DNA from: an uncultured Chloracidobacterium sp.
GTDB taxonomy: Bacteria; Acidobacteriota; Blastocatellia; Pyrinomonadales; Pyrinomonadaceae
Assembly (NCBI GenBank): GCA_937941715.1
Contig: CALDGX010000103.1
Span: 1 to 64,000 of the forward strand
Length of the DNA stretch: 64,000 nucleotides
Direction of reading: 5' to 3'
Position 1 is the stretch's first letter. Each line of letters begins with the position of its first letter. A program made the translations under genes and the position numbers. The notes beneath the pieces are model-generated. The model was not told where the DNA came from and searched no databases. It saw only the letters and a list, made by a program, of their open reading frames with translations. Below are positions 40,687-49,071 of the stretch, piece by piece.

Positions 40687-40734
40687 CTAAAAACTCGTAT
40701 ACAAACGGGCACATTTTTAGATTAAGATGTAGCA

Positions 40735-41007
40735 ATGTGCCGCAACATCAAAACGCTCTTTAATTTCGATCCGCCGGCTACGACCGATGAGGTAAATGCT
40801 TCGGCGCTCCAGTTTGTACGAAAGCTCTCGGGCATGAACCGGCCGTCACAAGCAAACGAAGAGGCATTTCGACTGGCCGTCGAGCGGGTCGCGGTCGCAG
40901 CTCAGGAGATGCTGAATTCGCTTGAAACTAGCGCACCGGCTCGCGATCGAGAGGTCGAGGCGGCAAAGGCACGCGAACGTGCGGCGATGAGATTTGGAAG
41001 GAGCTAG
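40735..41007 (+). CDS. DUF2277 family protein
   Basis: 90 residues, the whole family length. The start MCRNIKTLFNFDPPATTDEV and the continuing SALQFVRKLSGMNRPSQANEEAF match DUF2277, a small cytosolic family of unknown function that begins with the invariant CRNIK segment. The C-terminus is charged and helical (ARDREVEAAKARERAAMRFGRS). It precedes the ankyrin gene by two bases and may be co-transcribed with it. Confidence 0.88.
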   Translation: MCRNIKTLFNFDPPATTDEVNASALQFVRKLSGMNRPSQANEEAFRLAVERVAVAAQEMLNSLETSAPARDREVEAAKARERAAMRFGRS

Positions 41008-41009
41008 CA

Positions 41010-41750
41010 ATGGACTCGCAAACGATCCTCGATCGCATTTCTCGCGGTCGTACCGACTTAGTCTTCGAACTTATGAAGTTGCCTGATTGGCGATCTGTTT
41101 TGCATGAGGGCGATTTTAGGCCGCTACAGTGGTTCGTTTATTACAACGACACGACCGCTCTCAAGGCAGTGCTCGATGCCGGCGGCGATCTTTCGAGCAT
41201 CGATCTCGATCAAGAGCTTGGCAACGCTTCGTTCTTTGGCCATTGGAAAGTCGTTGATTTTCTTATCTCGCATGGTGCAAATGTGAATTGGAAAGTTTCC
41301 GATACAGGCGAGACGCCGTTGCACAGTGCACTTGCCAAAGCAGGACGACCTTATTTTCTTTATGTCATCAAGCTGCTCGTCGAAAACGGTGCTGATGTGA
41401 ATGCAAAGACGATTCCCGGCGGCGAGTCCGGAGCGTTTATGCGCGATGTTCGAACGAAGGGAGAGACGCCGCTTCATCGTGCAGCAGCTTACGGCGACGA
41501 AGCGATGATCGGATACCTGCTCGAACATGGTGCCGATAGACAAGCTCGCGACGCCAATGGCGATTCTCCGCTCACATGGGCGAGCGAACATCTGCGGCCT
41601 GGTTCGATACTGAAGTTACTGGCATTTCCTCCCTACAACATCAACGATTCGCATGTTGCAGATCTAACTTCGGACCACGGTTTCGGGTGGGGCTATGGTA
41701 TGGAACGAAACTTTGTCGGAGAGCTTTTACCCGAAAGCTATGAGCCTTAA
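41010..41750 (+). CDS. Ankyrin-repeat protein 1
   Basis: 246 residues, no signal peptide. About five ankyrin repeats are visible: FRPLQWFVYYNDTTALKAVLDAGGD, HWKVVDFLISHGANVN, GETPLHSALAKAGRPYFLYVIKLLVENGADVN, GETPLHRAAAYGDEAMIGYLLEHGADR and NGDSPLTWASEHLRPGSILKLL. Such repeats mediate protein binding; the partner is unknown. Its stop overlaps the VOC gene start region by 11 bases, and a second ankyrin gene follows the VOC gene. Codon use is looser and AT content higher than in neighbouring housekeeping genes, suggesting acquisition. Confidence 0.85.
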   Translation: MDSQTILDRISRGRTDLVFELMKLPDWRSVLHEGDFRPLQWFVYYNDTTALKAVLDAGGDLSSIDLDQELGNASFFGHWKVVDFLISHGANVNWKVSDTGETPLHSALAKAGRPYFLYVIKLLVENGADVNAKTIPGGESGAFMRDVRTKGETPLHRAAAYGDEAMIGYLLEHGADRQARDANGDSPLTWASEHLRPGSILKLLAFPPYNINDSHVADLTSDHGFGWGYGMERNFVGELLPESYEP

Positions 41751-42147
41751 GATCGAATATCTCACACCGCTTTTGCAGGTGTTCAATATGCCTCGTTCAC
41801 TCGCGTTCTTTCGCGATGTGCTCGGGTTTACGATCGTGAGCGATTCGGGAAATGGGGACGAGTCAAGCTGGGTTTGGATACAGAAGGATGGATGCCATTT
41901 GATGCTCAACGACCAATATGAGCCGGACAGTGTTCCGTCCGAATGCCCACCGGCCCGTATTCGCTGGCACAAGGATACATGTTTGTACCTTGGCTGTCGG
42001 GACGTCGAAAGCGCGTATAGATTTCTACGTGATCGCGGCCTCTTCGTAGAACCGCCGACAACCGCACCTTATGGAATGAGGCAACTATATCTCATTGATC
42101 CTGACGGCTACAACATCTGTTTCCAGGAGAGTGTCGATTATGGATAG
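41740..42147 (+). CDS. VOC-family (glyoxalase/bleomycin-resistance fold) protein
   Basis: 135 residues. A single VOC module pair: LKIEYLTPLLQVFNMPRSLAFFRDVLGFTIV, WVWIQKDGCHLMLNDQYEP, DTCLYLGCRDVESAYRFLRDRG and LYLIDPDGYNICFQ. Metal-ligand positions are not those of glyoxalase I, and the specific activity is unknown. ATG 41740 lies inside the end of ankyrin gene 1, and its own stop overlaps the start of ankyrin gene 2, so all three are likely translated as a coupled unit. An upstream in-frame start would add 15 residues. Confidence 0.83.
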   Translation: MSLKIEYLTPLLQVFNMPRSLAFFRDVLGFTIVSDSGNGDESSWVWIQKDGCHLMLNDQYEPDSVPSECPPARIRWHKDTCLYLGCRDVESAYRFLRDRGLFVEPPTTAPYGMRQLYLIDPDGYNICFQESVDYG

Positions 42148-42688
42148 TCTCTGGATCGAATCTCTGCACCTACTTGGCCAAGGCAGCTTCACCGCTCTGC
42201 AGGATCATCTCGGCGGCCCTGTAGGATTTCATCGGCACATCGTCGAATGGCATTCCGAAGGTAGCTTCAACGGGCACGATGATCTGCTGGCCGAGGCGTT
42301 GTCGTGTGCGTGTATGCTGGGAAGAACCGAGACGGCGGAGCATCTACTCAACGCAGGGGTTGATCCGTACGCGGGAATGAAGACTGGACTCTCTGGGCCG
42401 CATTATGCGGTCAGCGTCGGACGATCAGATGTCGTAGAGCTTTTACTCAGACGCGGCATCGCGATCGAGGTCAAGAATTCGTATGGTGGTACGTTGCTGG
42501 GACAAGCTCTCTGGTCAGCAGCCTACGAAACCAAGCCGGAACACCCGTTCATCGTCGAACGGTTGCTCGAAGCGGGAGCATTGGTCGAACCTTGGATGAT
42601 GGATTGGTGGAATGAGCAAGCAATTTCAAACGATGAGTTGAAAGAGCTCATTGCATCGCTGCTATCAAATGCTGTTCGGAGTCAATGA
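42140..42688 (+). CDS. Ankyrin-repeat protein 2
   Basis: 182 residues. Repeats are visible at ALSCACMLGRTETAEHLLNAGVDPYAG, GPHYAVSVGRSDVVELLLRRGIAIEV and GTLLGQALWSA..PFIVERLLEAGA. AGGAG precedes ATG 42140, which overlaps the VOC gene by eight bases. No export signal. The stop codon (42686-42688) directly abuts the yebC-end duplicate that begins at 42689, so this gene lies at a recombination boundary. It may be a partner of ankyrin protein 1. Confidence 0.8.
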   Translation: MDSLWIESLHLLGQGSFTALQDHLGGPVGFHRHIVEWHSEGSFNGHDDLLAEALSCACMLGRTETAEHLLNAGVDPYAGMKTGLSGPHYAVSVGRSDVVELLLRRGIAIEVKNSYGGTLLGQALWSAAYETKPEHPFIVERLLEAGALVEPWMMDWWNEQAISNDELKELIASLLSNAVRSQ

Positions 42689-42774
42689 TCATTCCATCTC
42701 GCTCTCGACGATGTCAAAATTGGTATAGACCTTTTGGACGTCGTAGTTGTCAGCGAGGGCGTTGTAGAGTCTCA
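42689..42774 (-). pseudogene. Decayed duplicate of the yebC 3' end
   Basis: Over 86 bases this matches the 3' end of the intact yebC gene (43822-43907) at 75 positions, in the same orientation and including the reverse-strand TGA stop at its left end. Similarity continues weakly, with a one-base gap, to about 42806. It has no start codon and is too short to be a gene. The remaining bases to 42846 hold nothing recognisable. With the intact copy it forms a direct repeat around the two genes at 42847-43825. Confidence 0.8.
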
Positions 42775-42846
42775 CATTTTACGGTCGTCACGCCCGACGG
42801 CCACCGGATAGTTTTTGGACAAGTGATCGATCAATAGGATCTAATT

Positions 42847-43296
42847 ATGAATGCGAACTGGAAAAAAGGCCGCGGAAAGCTGGGGCCGCTCGAACCGCTC
42901 ATCGGTTCATGGGTCGCCGGATCAGACACACCGATGGGTCATGTGAAATGCACCCGGACGTTTGCAAAACACCACGGCGACAGGTGGATCATACTCGACG
43001 CCGACTGGGATTTTGGCGGCAAGCACTATAAGGAACACGCCGTCTTCGGCCTCGATGAGAACGGCACGCTCGCGTTCTGGTCATTTACATCCGACGGCAA
43101 ACACTCGGAAGGAAAACTCGTCGACGGTACCGACGTCCACGCCGATGCCATCGCCTTCGAAGCCCAAATGCCCGCCGGGATCGCCCGTATGGTCTATTGG
43201 CCCGGCGATGACGGCAATGTTAAATGGGCCGTCGAATCTAAGACAAAAAAGGGTTGGAACAGATTTACCGAGCACACTTACGCTAAAGCAGATTGA
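42847..43296 (+). CDS. Small protein of uncertain family (calycin/DUF1579-like)
   Basis: 149 residues, no signal peptide. LGPLEPLIGSWVAGSDTPMGHVKCTRTFAKHHGDRWIILDADWDFGGKHYKEHAVFGLDENG reads like a small beta-barrel of the DUF1579 or related lipid-/heme-binding type, with an opening LIGSW as in those families. Trp- and Gly-rich strands continue to the end. No catalytic residues can be named. It converges on the DinB gene with a ten-base gap, and lies within the segment bracketed by the yebC-end direct repeat. Confidence 0.6.
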   Translation: MNANWKKGRGKLGPLEPLIGSWVAGSDTPMGHVKCTRTFAKHHGDRWIILDADWDFGGKHYKEHAVFGLDENGTLAFWSFTSDGKHSEGKLVDGTDVHADAIAFEAQMPAGIARMVYWPGDDGNVKWAVESKTKKGWNRFTEHTYAKAD

Positions 43297-43306
43297 ACGG
43301 GCCCGA

Positions 43307-43825
43307 TCAATTCGGCGACAGGCCGCGGCGAAGATAGAAGATCAGGTCGGTTGAGGGCGGTACGATGCCGAATTGTCTGATCATTCCGACGACCTGCCCG
43401 CGGTGCAGCGTCGCATGATTTACAACATGCTGCATTTGATGCCCGAGCCGCATCGAACTCGCGTCGCCGCTGAGCAATTTGAACGGGAGTTCGGCCTCGA
43501 GTGCCGCGTCATCAATTTGCGATAGCAGGTCGGCCCGCCGCACGGCCACGTTATCCCAGCGTCGCGTCAATTCGTCAAGGTCGGGACACGATCCGGCGGT
43601 CCAGTGCATCCAGGCCTCGTCCTTTCCCGGCGAGCGTCCGTTCCAGCGTTCGAGCCATATCCACTCCGCTCCGGCCATGTGAAGCAGCGTGCCGAAGATC
43701 GAACCGTGACTGTTGCCCAGATCGCGCCGAAGTTTGTCTTCAGGCAATTCGGCGGCGGCATTTACGGCCAGCCGATTTGCCCACTCGGTGTAATCAAAAA
43801 GCTGTTTGGCGTCGGAAAGGTTCAC
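43307..43825 (-). CDS. DinB-family protein
   Basis: 172 residues. The DinB pattern is clear: DAKQLFDYTEWANRLAVNAAAELPEDKLRRDLGNSHGSIFGTLLHMAGAEWIWLERWNGRSPG, and later MQHVVNHATLHRGQVVGMIRQFG, giving three candidate metal-binding histidines. The family includes thiol S-transferases and metal-dependent hydrolases; substrate unknown. Its ATG overlaps the yebC stop by four bases, so it is coupled to yebC. It is the second DinB gene of the window and lies inside the direct-repeat-bracketed segment. Confidence 0.85.
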   Translation of the reverse strand: MNLSDAKQLFDYTEWANRLAVNAAAELPEDKLRRDLGNSHGSIFGTLLHMAGAEWIWLERWNGRSPGKDEAWMHWTAGSCPDLDELTRRWDNVAVRRADLLSQIDDAALEAELPFKLLSGDASSMRLGHQMQHVVNHATLHRGQVVGMIRQFGIVPPSTDLIFYLRRGLSPN

Positions 43826-44562
43826 TCCATCTCACTCTCGTCTATATCAAAATTGGCATAGACCTTTTGGACGTCGTCGTTGTCGTCGAGGGCGTCGTAG
43901 AGTTTCATCATTTTGCGGGCGTCATCGCCCGTCAGAGCGATGTAATTCTGCGGGATCATCGAGATCTCGGCGGCTTGCGTTTCGACACCGGCTGCCTTGA
44001 GGGCGTCGCTGACGGCCTCAAAAGCATCGGGCGAGGTAAATATCTCAAAGACGTCGCCTTCGTCCTGCATATCGTCGGCACCGGCCTCGATAACGATATC
44101 AAAGAGCTCGTCCTCGCTCTTGGCTGCCTTGTCAACGACAAAATAGCCCTTCTTGTCGAACATCCAGGCGACCGACCCGGCCTCGCCCATATTGCCGCCG
44201 TTCTTTGAAAAAATATGGCGGATCTCGGCGACCGTGCGGTTGCGGTTATCGGTCATCGTCTCGACCAGTACGGCGACGCCGCCGATACCGTAACCCTCGT
44301 AGGTGATCTCGTCGTAATTTACGCCTTCGAGCTCGCCCGTACCGCGTTTGATCGCACGGTCGATGGTGTCGTTGGGCATATTCTGAGCTTTGGCGTCGGT
44401 TACGGCCTTGCGCAGACGGGCATTTGCGTCAACGTCGCCGCTTCCGCCGGTGCGGGCCGCGACCGTGATCTCTTTGATCAGCTTGGTAAAGATCTTGCCG
44501 CGTTTAGCGTCGAGCGCGCCCTTTTTATGCTTGATTGTGTGCCACTTGGAGTGTCCTGACAT
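43822..44562 (-). CDS. yebC: YebC/PmpR-family protein
   Basis: 246 residues, normal length. Signatures are the start SGHSKWHTIKHKKGALDAKRGKIFTKLIKEITVAAR, NARLRKAVTDAKAQNMPNDTIDRAIKRGTGE, YEGYGIGGVAVLVE and NGGNMGEAGSVAWMFDKKG. Members were first described as DNA-binding regulators and more recently implicated in helping translation of difficult sequences such as proline stretches. The last 29 codons are duplicated as a remnant at 42689-42774. The DinB gene follows with a four-base overlap. Confidence 0.95.
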   Translation of the reverse strand: MSGHSKWHTIKHKKGALDAKRGKIFTKLIKEITVAARTGGSGDVDANARLRKAVTDAKAQNMPNDTIDRAIKRGTGELEGVNYDEITYEGYGIGGVAVLVETMTDNRNRTVAEIRHIFSKNGGNMGEAGSVAWMFDKKGYFVVDKAAKSEDELFDIVIEAGADDMQDEGDVFEIFTSPDAFEAVSDALKAAGVETQAAEISMIPQNYIALTGDDARKMMKLYDALDDNDDVQKVYANFDIDESEME

Positions 44563-44640
44563 TTATTGAAACCCTTTATTTTATTGAATTAAACTCGAAT
44601 AAACGAATATAACACGCTACATTTCGGTTTCAAAATGTGT

Positions 44641-45033
44641 TCAACCCCAGTGAACCTCTCGTATCTCGCCCTCATCTCGTAAGACGTTGTGGATCAGGTC
44701 GCACAATCTGCCGCGCAATGCAGAGTCGGTCCGCCCGAAAGGGTTCCAACCACGTTCCTTTTTGATGGTGATCAACCATTCGGCATGATCCGCAGGCCGC
44801 GTTCCCGGCATCAGCCCGAATCCTAGCGTAAACGATTCGCCATTTGCGGTGACCTTTTCGGTCCACCCATCTTGGCCGAAAGGCGACGGCTCGCCGAACG
44901 TGAACTCGTCGTCTCCTGATCTTGCATTCAGCCAACGAGCAAGGTCATAGCCCAGACGGGTCATGCCTTCAGAACCGGGCTTTATCTGTCCGCTATCAAA
45001 GAGTCCGGTCGTAAACGATATCTGGTTCTTCAT
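44641..45033 (-). CDS. Conserved-looking protein of unknown function
   Basis: 130 residues, cytosolic. I do not recognise the family. The sequence MKNQISFTTGLFDSGQIKPGSEGMTRLGYDLARWLNARSGD, then a Trp- and Gly-rich middle (WTEKVTANGESFTLGFGLMPG, AEWLITIKKERGWNPFGR) and RLCDLIHNVLRDEGEIREVHWG, looks like a compact alpha/beta domain. Its ATG overlaps the DUF167 stop by four bases, so the two are coupled. Upstream of yebC, with 78 noncoding bases between. Nothing visible suggests a role. Confidence 0.7.
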   Translation of the reverse strand: MKNQISFTTGLFDSGQIKPGSEGMTRLGYDLARWLNARSGDDEFTFGEPSPFGQDGWTEKVTANGESFTLGFGLMPGTRPADHAEWLITIKKERGWNPFGRTDSALRGRLCDLIHNVLRDEGEIREVHWG

Positions 45034-45311
45034 TTGATCAGTACCTCTAACTTTGATTGTGACAGGTTTGTGACCCTTATTCGCTTATTTTTTGAGGTAG
45101 CGCCGCTGATGATCTCAATATCGTTCCTCGAAACGCCCAATTTTTTGGCCAGCACCCTTATTAATTCCAAATTTGCCGCGCCGTCAACCGGCGGCGAAGC
45201 GATCCTGACCTTCAGCGCTCCGTCGTGTTCACCGATGATCTCGCTTTTCGAGGCTCGCGGCACGACGCGAACGTCAAAGATCACGGCCCCTTCCTTTTCA
45301 ACAAATTTCAT
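45030..45311 (-). CDS. DUF167 (YggU-family) protein
   Basis: 93 residues. The family core is FDVRVVPRASKSEIIGEHDGALKVRIASPPVDGAANLELIRVLAKKLGVSRNDIEIISGATSKNKRIRV. DUF167 proteins are small alpha/beta proteins, common near yggT and yggS genes, with no agreed function. A YggT gene and a YggS gene lie about 3-5 kb further on, not adjacent. ATG 45309-45311 is chosen; an upstream start would add 19 residues without family similarity. It heads the two-gene unit with the unknown gene at 44641. Confidence 0.85.
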   Translation of the reverse strand: MKFVEKEGAVIFDVRVVPRASKSEIIGEHDGALKVRIASPPVDGAANLELIRVLAKKLGVSRNDIEIISGATSKNKRIRVTNLSQSKLEVLIK

Positions 45312-45390
45312 CGACTTAACACACGCGCAATGCCGTTCGGCGAACAATTGAGATATTATAGCTGACAAATCAGCACAGGGGACAATTCAT

Positions 45391-48300
45391 ATGAGATCAC
45401 GATCCGTCCGCCGCCTCGCCCTACTTTTTGCCACCGCCGCCGCGGCTGTCGCTTTGGGGTCAATGGGGTTGGATGTTCGCCGAACGCTGGCCGACAGTGG
45501 GCCCGTTTGGCCGAGCGTTACCGACACCTTCAGGCCATCGACGCCGGCAGGCAGACTGCTGATCGATGACGCCACCGGATTGCCGGCGGTCGTGCCGATG
45601 ACGATGAACTTTGTCCGCTCACCCGACACGGGCGGCCCCGACGGCAAAGGCCGCTTTCTGATCGCGGTCAACAGCGGCTACGGCCTTGTGTCAAACTCGA
45701 AAACCAAACCGCAGCAGACGCTTTCGGTGATCGACCTCGCCGCGGCCGAACCGAGGATAGTGCAAACGCTTTATTTCCCGGCACCTCAGAGTGCCAATGT
45801 CGGGCTCGTTTTCGATCCCGTTCTGCAGCATGACGGCAGGTACAGATTCTATGTGGCCGGCGGTTTCGAGAACAAGATCTGGCTGATGGGGCTCGACCCG
45901 AAGGCCGCCAAACCGGTCACGCCCGCCAATAAGCCTGACGAGCGCGTCGCGGCACCGTTTATCGACGTTTCGGCATTTGCGGAAAACGCGCCTTCGCCGA
46001 ATTACAACGAAAACGTCGCGGCGGTCTATCCGACCGGTATCGCGCTCGGGCCTGACGGCGAAACGCTCTATTCCGCCAATGATCTTGCCGACAGCCTCGG
46101 CATCATTCGGGATCTGCGTGACACCCGCAAGATCGAGCGTGTCGGGCTTCGCCGGCCCGGATCCGCTCAGTTCGTCTATCCGTACGATGTCAAAGTGCTG
46201 CCCGCCGGCAAGCGCACCGCCAAGATCTACGTCTCATTGTGGGGCGACGGATCGATCGCCGTGGTCGACCCCGCCCTCAAGAACCGCGTGACCCACATAA
46301 CCGTCGGCAGGCATCCGACGGCGATGATCTTCAACAAGGCCAATTCGCGGCTGATCGTCGTAAATTCAGACGCGGACAGCGTCTCGGTCATCGACACCCG
46401 AACCGACCGTGTGGTGGAAACGATCAACGTCAAACTTGCCGAAAAGGAACAGAACGGCGCCAGCCCCGAGGGGTTAGCTCTGAGTGATGACGAAAAGGTG
46501 CTCTATGTGGCCAACGCACACGCGAACGCTGTCGCGGTCATCGAGTTTGAGACAAAGCCGACGCTGCGTGAGCCGTCAAAGCTGCTCGGATTTATCCCGA
46601 CCGGTAGTTACGCGTCGGCCGTTGCGGTGGTCGGCGACAGGTTGTTCGTCGCCAACGGCAAGGGGACCGGCATGGAAAACTCGTCGCAAGTGATAAATGA
46701 TTCCGGTTTGTATCCAAACATGCCCAATGAGCAGTTTCCCGTGCAGAGCTACAACAAACGCGGGATGTACAGTGCAGCGGCCGTTTCCGGCAGCATAAGT
46801 CTGATCGCGGTGCCGGACGAGAAGCGCCTGTTTGCCTACACGCAGGCGGTCATGCGTAATGCCGGATTGCTCGGGCGTGAAAAACGGACCATCTTTCCCG
46901 GCGGCAAGTCACCATTCAAGCATGTCATCTATGTGATCCGCGAAAACCGGACGTACGACCAGGTTTTCGGCGATCTGGCGAGCAGCGGCGACGGCACGCG
47001 GGCTGACGGCGATCCGTCGGTCGCCATATTCGGTGCCGGCGACAGTGCCCGCTCGCCAAGCGGCGAGACGCAGAATATCACGCCTAACGCGCGATCGCTC
47101 GTTACGCGGTTCGGGCTGCTTGACCGCTTCTTTGTCAATGCCGAGGCCAGCCCGGACGGTCATAACTGGTCGACCGCCGCATTCTCCAATGATTATGTGG
47201 ACAAGGCGTTTCGTTGGGATTACTCCGGACGCGGCCGGACATATGATTATGAGGGGTTCAACCGTTTGCCCGCGTACAATCCGCCCGGAGGCCAGCCGCC
47301 GGTCGCTCTGCCGCCGGTATTCGATATTCCGGCGACGGCCGCTGACGTTGCCAATTTTCAAAAGCGATACGTCCCATATCTGAATGGTGCCCGCGACATA
47401 GCCGAGCCCGAATCGCTGTATCTGTGGGACGCCGCCGCTCGTGCGGGCCTGAGCTATCGCAATTACGGCGAGTTTGTCGGCACCGTTTCGGCCGAGGACG
47501 TCCGCGAACTGAACACCCGCAAGCCCAAACGGTACCCTGACCTGTCACCGACGGTCACGGCGTTTGCTACAAAGAAGTCGCTTGAGGGCCATATTTCGCC
47601 GACCGTTCGAAATTTTGACCAAAATACGCCCGACAGCTTTACGACCGATTCGTACCGGGCCGCCCGGACATCATCAAGCCCGATCGACCCCGCGATAACC
47701 GACGACAACGCGACAGCCGCGTTTCGCGGCAATTCTCGATACGGCGCATGGGCGGCGGAATTCAAGAGTTTTGTCGCTGACCTGAAGGCAGGCAAGGGTG
47801 ACCGCTTGCCAAATCTTTCGATCGTCAGACTGTCAAATGACCATACCAGCGGGCTTCGCCGCGGGACGCCGACACCGCAGTTTTATGTCGCTGAGAATGA
47901 CTATGCGCTCGGCCGCCTCGTCGAGGACGTATCGAACAGCCCGTATTGGGCCGATACGGCGATATTTGTCGTCGAGGACGACGCACAGGACGGGCCCGAC
48001 CACGTTGACGCCCACCGATCGCCGGGCCTCGTTATCTCGGCGTACAATCGTCCCGGTGCGCTCGTCCACGAGTTTCACAACACGGTCAGCCTGATCCGGA
48101 CGATCGAATTGTGCCTCGGGCTTCCGCCGATGAATTTCATCGACGCCAACGCCACGCCGATCGATATCTTTACGGCCAAGGCTGATCTGCGGCCGTACAC
48201 TGCCGAAATGCCGATCGTCGCGCTCGATAATCTGTTCCCGCCGGACAGGCCGAACGCGGCGATGGCGTATTACATGGAACTCACCGACCGACAGAATCTG

Positions 48301-48465
48301 GAACATCAGGATATGGCGGATCCGCGTCAGTTGAACGAGATCATTTGGTTTTCGGTAAAGGGCGGCACGGCTATGCCGACAGCGATGCGAATGCCCGCTT
48401 TCGACCTCATGACCGCGGGCGTCAAACCTGACGATGATGACGAAGGTGAGGCCGGCGAAGATTAA
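45391..48465 (+). CDS. Secreted YncE-type propeller fused to a phosphoesterase
   Basis: 1024 residues. Signal peptide (LALLFATAAAAVALGS), an N-terminal seven-bladed-type propeller (about 60-480) with repeats such as AKIYVSLWGDGSIAVVDPALKNRVTHITVGRHPTAMIF and ADSVSVIDTRTDRVVETINV, then a phosphoesterase domain (PF04185-like) starting at KHVIYVIRENRTYDQVFGDL (ENRTYDQ at 518-524) with VVEDDAQDGPDHVDAHRS later. Such enzymes cleave phosphate or phospholipid esters outside the cytoplasm; the fused form is often annotated as YncE/alkaline phosphatase. The tail is acidic (DDDDEGEAGED). The stop overlaps that of YggT by four bases. Confidence 0.87.
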   Translation: MRSRSVRRLALLFATAAAAVALGSMGLDVRRTLADSGPVWPSVTDTFRPSTPAGRLLIDDATGLPAVVPMTMNFVRSPDTGGPDGKGRFLIAVNSGYGLVSNSKTKPQQTLSVIDLAAAEPRIVQTLYFPAPQSANVGLVFDPVLQHDGRYRFYVAGGFENKIWLMGLDPKAAKPVTPANKPDERVAAPFIDVSAFAENAPSPNYNENVAAVYPTGIALGPDGETLYSANDLADSLGIIRDLRDTRKIERVGLRRPGSAQFVYPYDVKVLPAGKRTAKIYVSLWGDGSIAVVDPALKNRVTHITVGRHPTAMIFNKANSRLIVVNSDADSVSVIDTRTDRVVETINVKLAEKEQNGASPEGLALSDDEKVLYVANAHANAVAVIEFETKPTLREPSKLLGFIPTGSYASAVAVVGDRLFVANGKGTGMENSSQVINDSGLYPNMPNEQFPVQSYNKRGMYSAAAVSGSISLIAVPDEKRLFAYTQAVMRNAGLLGREKRTIFPGGKSPFKHVIYVIRENRTYDQVFGDLASSGDGTRADGDPSVAIFGAGDSARSPSGETQNITPNARSLVTRFGLLDRFFVNAEASPDGHNWSTAAFSNDYVDKAFRWDYSGRGRTYDYEGFNRLPAYNPPGGQPPVALPPVFDIPATAADVANFQKRYVPYLNGARDIAEPESLYLWDAAARAGLSYRNYGEFVGTVSAEDVRELNTRKPKRYPDLSPTVTAFATKKSLEGHISPTVRNFDQNTPDSFTTDSYRAARTSSSPIDPAITDDNATAAFRGNSRYGAWAAEFKSFVADLKAGKGDRLPNLSIVRLSNDHTSGLRRGTPTPQFYVAENDYALGRLVEDVSNSPYWADTAIFVVEDDAQDGPDHVDAHRSPGLVISAYNRPGALVHEFHNTVSLIRTIELCLGLPPMNFIDANATPIDIFTAKADLRPYTAEMPIVALDNLFPPDRPNAAMAYYMELTDRQNLEHQDMADPRQLNEIIWFSVKGGTAMPTAMRMPAFDLMTAGVKPDDDDEGEAGED

Positions 48466-49055
48466 TTTGATACGAACACGCGCAGGACGATCGACTGTAA
48501 AAACCCGATCAGCAGCAGTACGATCATTGCTGAAATATCGAACATCCCGATCGGCGGTATCAATCGCTGGACCGGCATGAGTATCGGGTCAGTGACGCGT
48601 TTCACAAATCCGAGAAACGTCTTGGTCGTAAAAACGAACCAGGATGAGAGAAATCGTATAAAGATGAACAAAACGAGGATGCTGAGCAGACCGTAGAGGA
48701 CAAAGCCGACGAAAACCTTCGGGTTGCCGTTTGCCACACCTGCCGTAAGGCCGTCGATGACAAAGAAAGTGTTGCCCACGATCTGCATCGCAAAGTACGT
48801 AAAGACCAGCCCGATGAACATCGTCAGCAGCGGTGCGAGCCGCGTATCGATCCGATACATCGCAAAAAACCGCGCGGCCGGATAAACCCACTTTTCGGTC
48901 GCCCGGCGGACCTTAAAGCTGAACCGTCCGATCTTGCCGAACGGGTTCGGGTCAGCGTAATTAAATATCATCCGGAGGAGCAGCATCGTCAAAAAAACGC
49001 CGAATATGCACCAAACGGCAAGAAAGAACCACGGATAAACGAGTGTTGTCAGCAT
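48462..49055 (-). CDS. YggT-family membrane protein
   Basis: 197 residues, longer than E. coli YggT only by loops, with four to five membrane helices. YggT repeat features are FSFKVRRATEKWVYPAARFFA and, in the second repeat, VFTTKTFLGFVKRVTDPILMPVQRLIPPIGMFDISAMIVLLLIGFLQSIV, matching the RPFR/PxxR-P-IP-P-GG-D type motif. Implicated in osmotic tolerance and envelope homeostasis in other bacteria; role here unknown. yggS follows further along the same strand, with the GxxExxY unit inserted between. Confidence 0.85.
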   Translation of the reverse strand: MLTTLVYPWFFLAVWCIFGVFLTMLLLRMIFNYADPNPFGKIGRFSFKVRRATEKWVYPAARFFAMYRIDTRLAPLLTMFIGLVFTYFAMQIVGNTFFVIDGLTAGVANGNPKVFVGFVLYGLLSILVLFIFIRFLSSWFVFTTKTFLGFVKRVTDPILMPVQRLIPPIGMFDISAMIVLLLIGFLQSIVLRVFVSN

Positions 49056-49071
49056 ACTTTAGTCAATTCAG

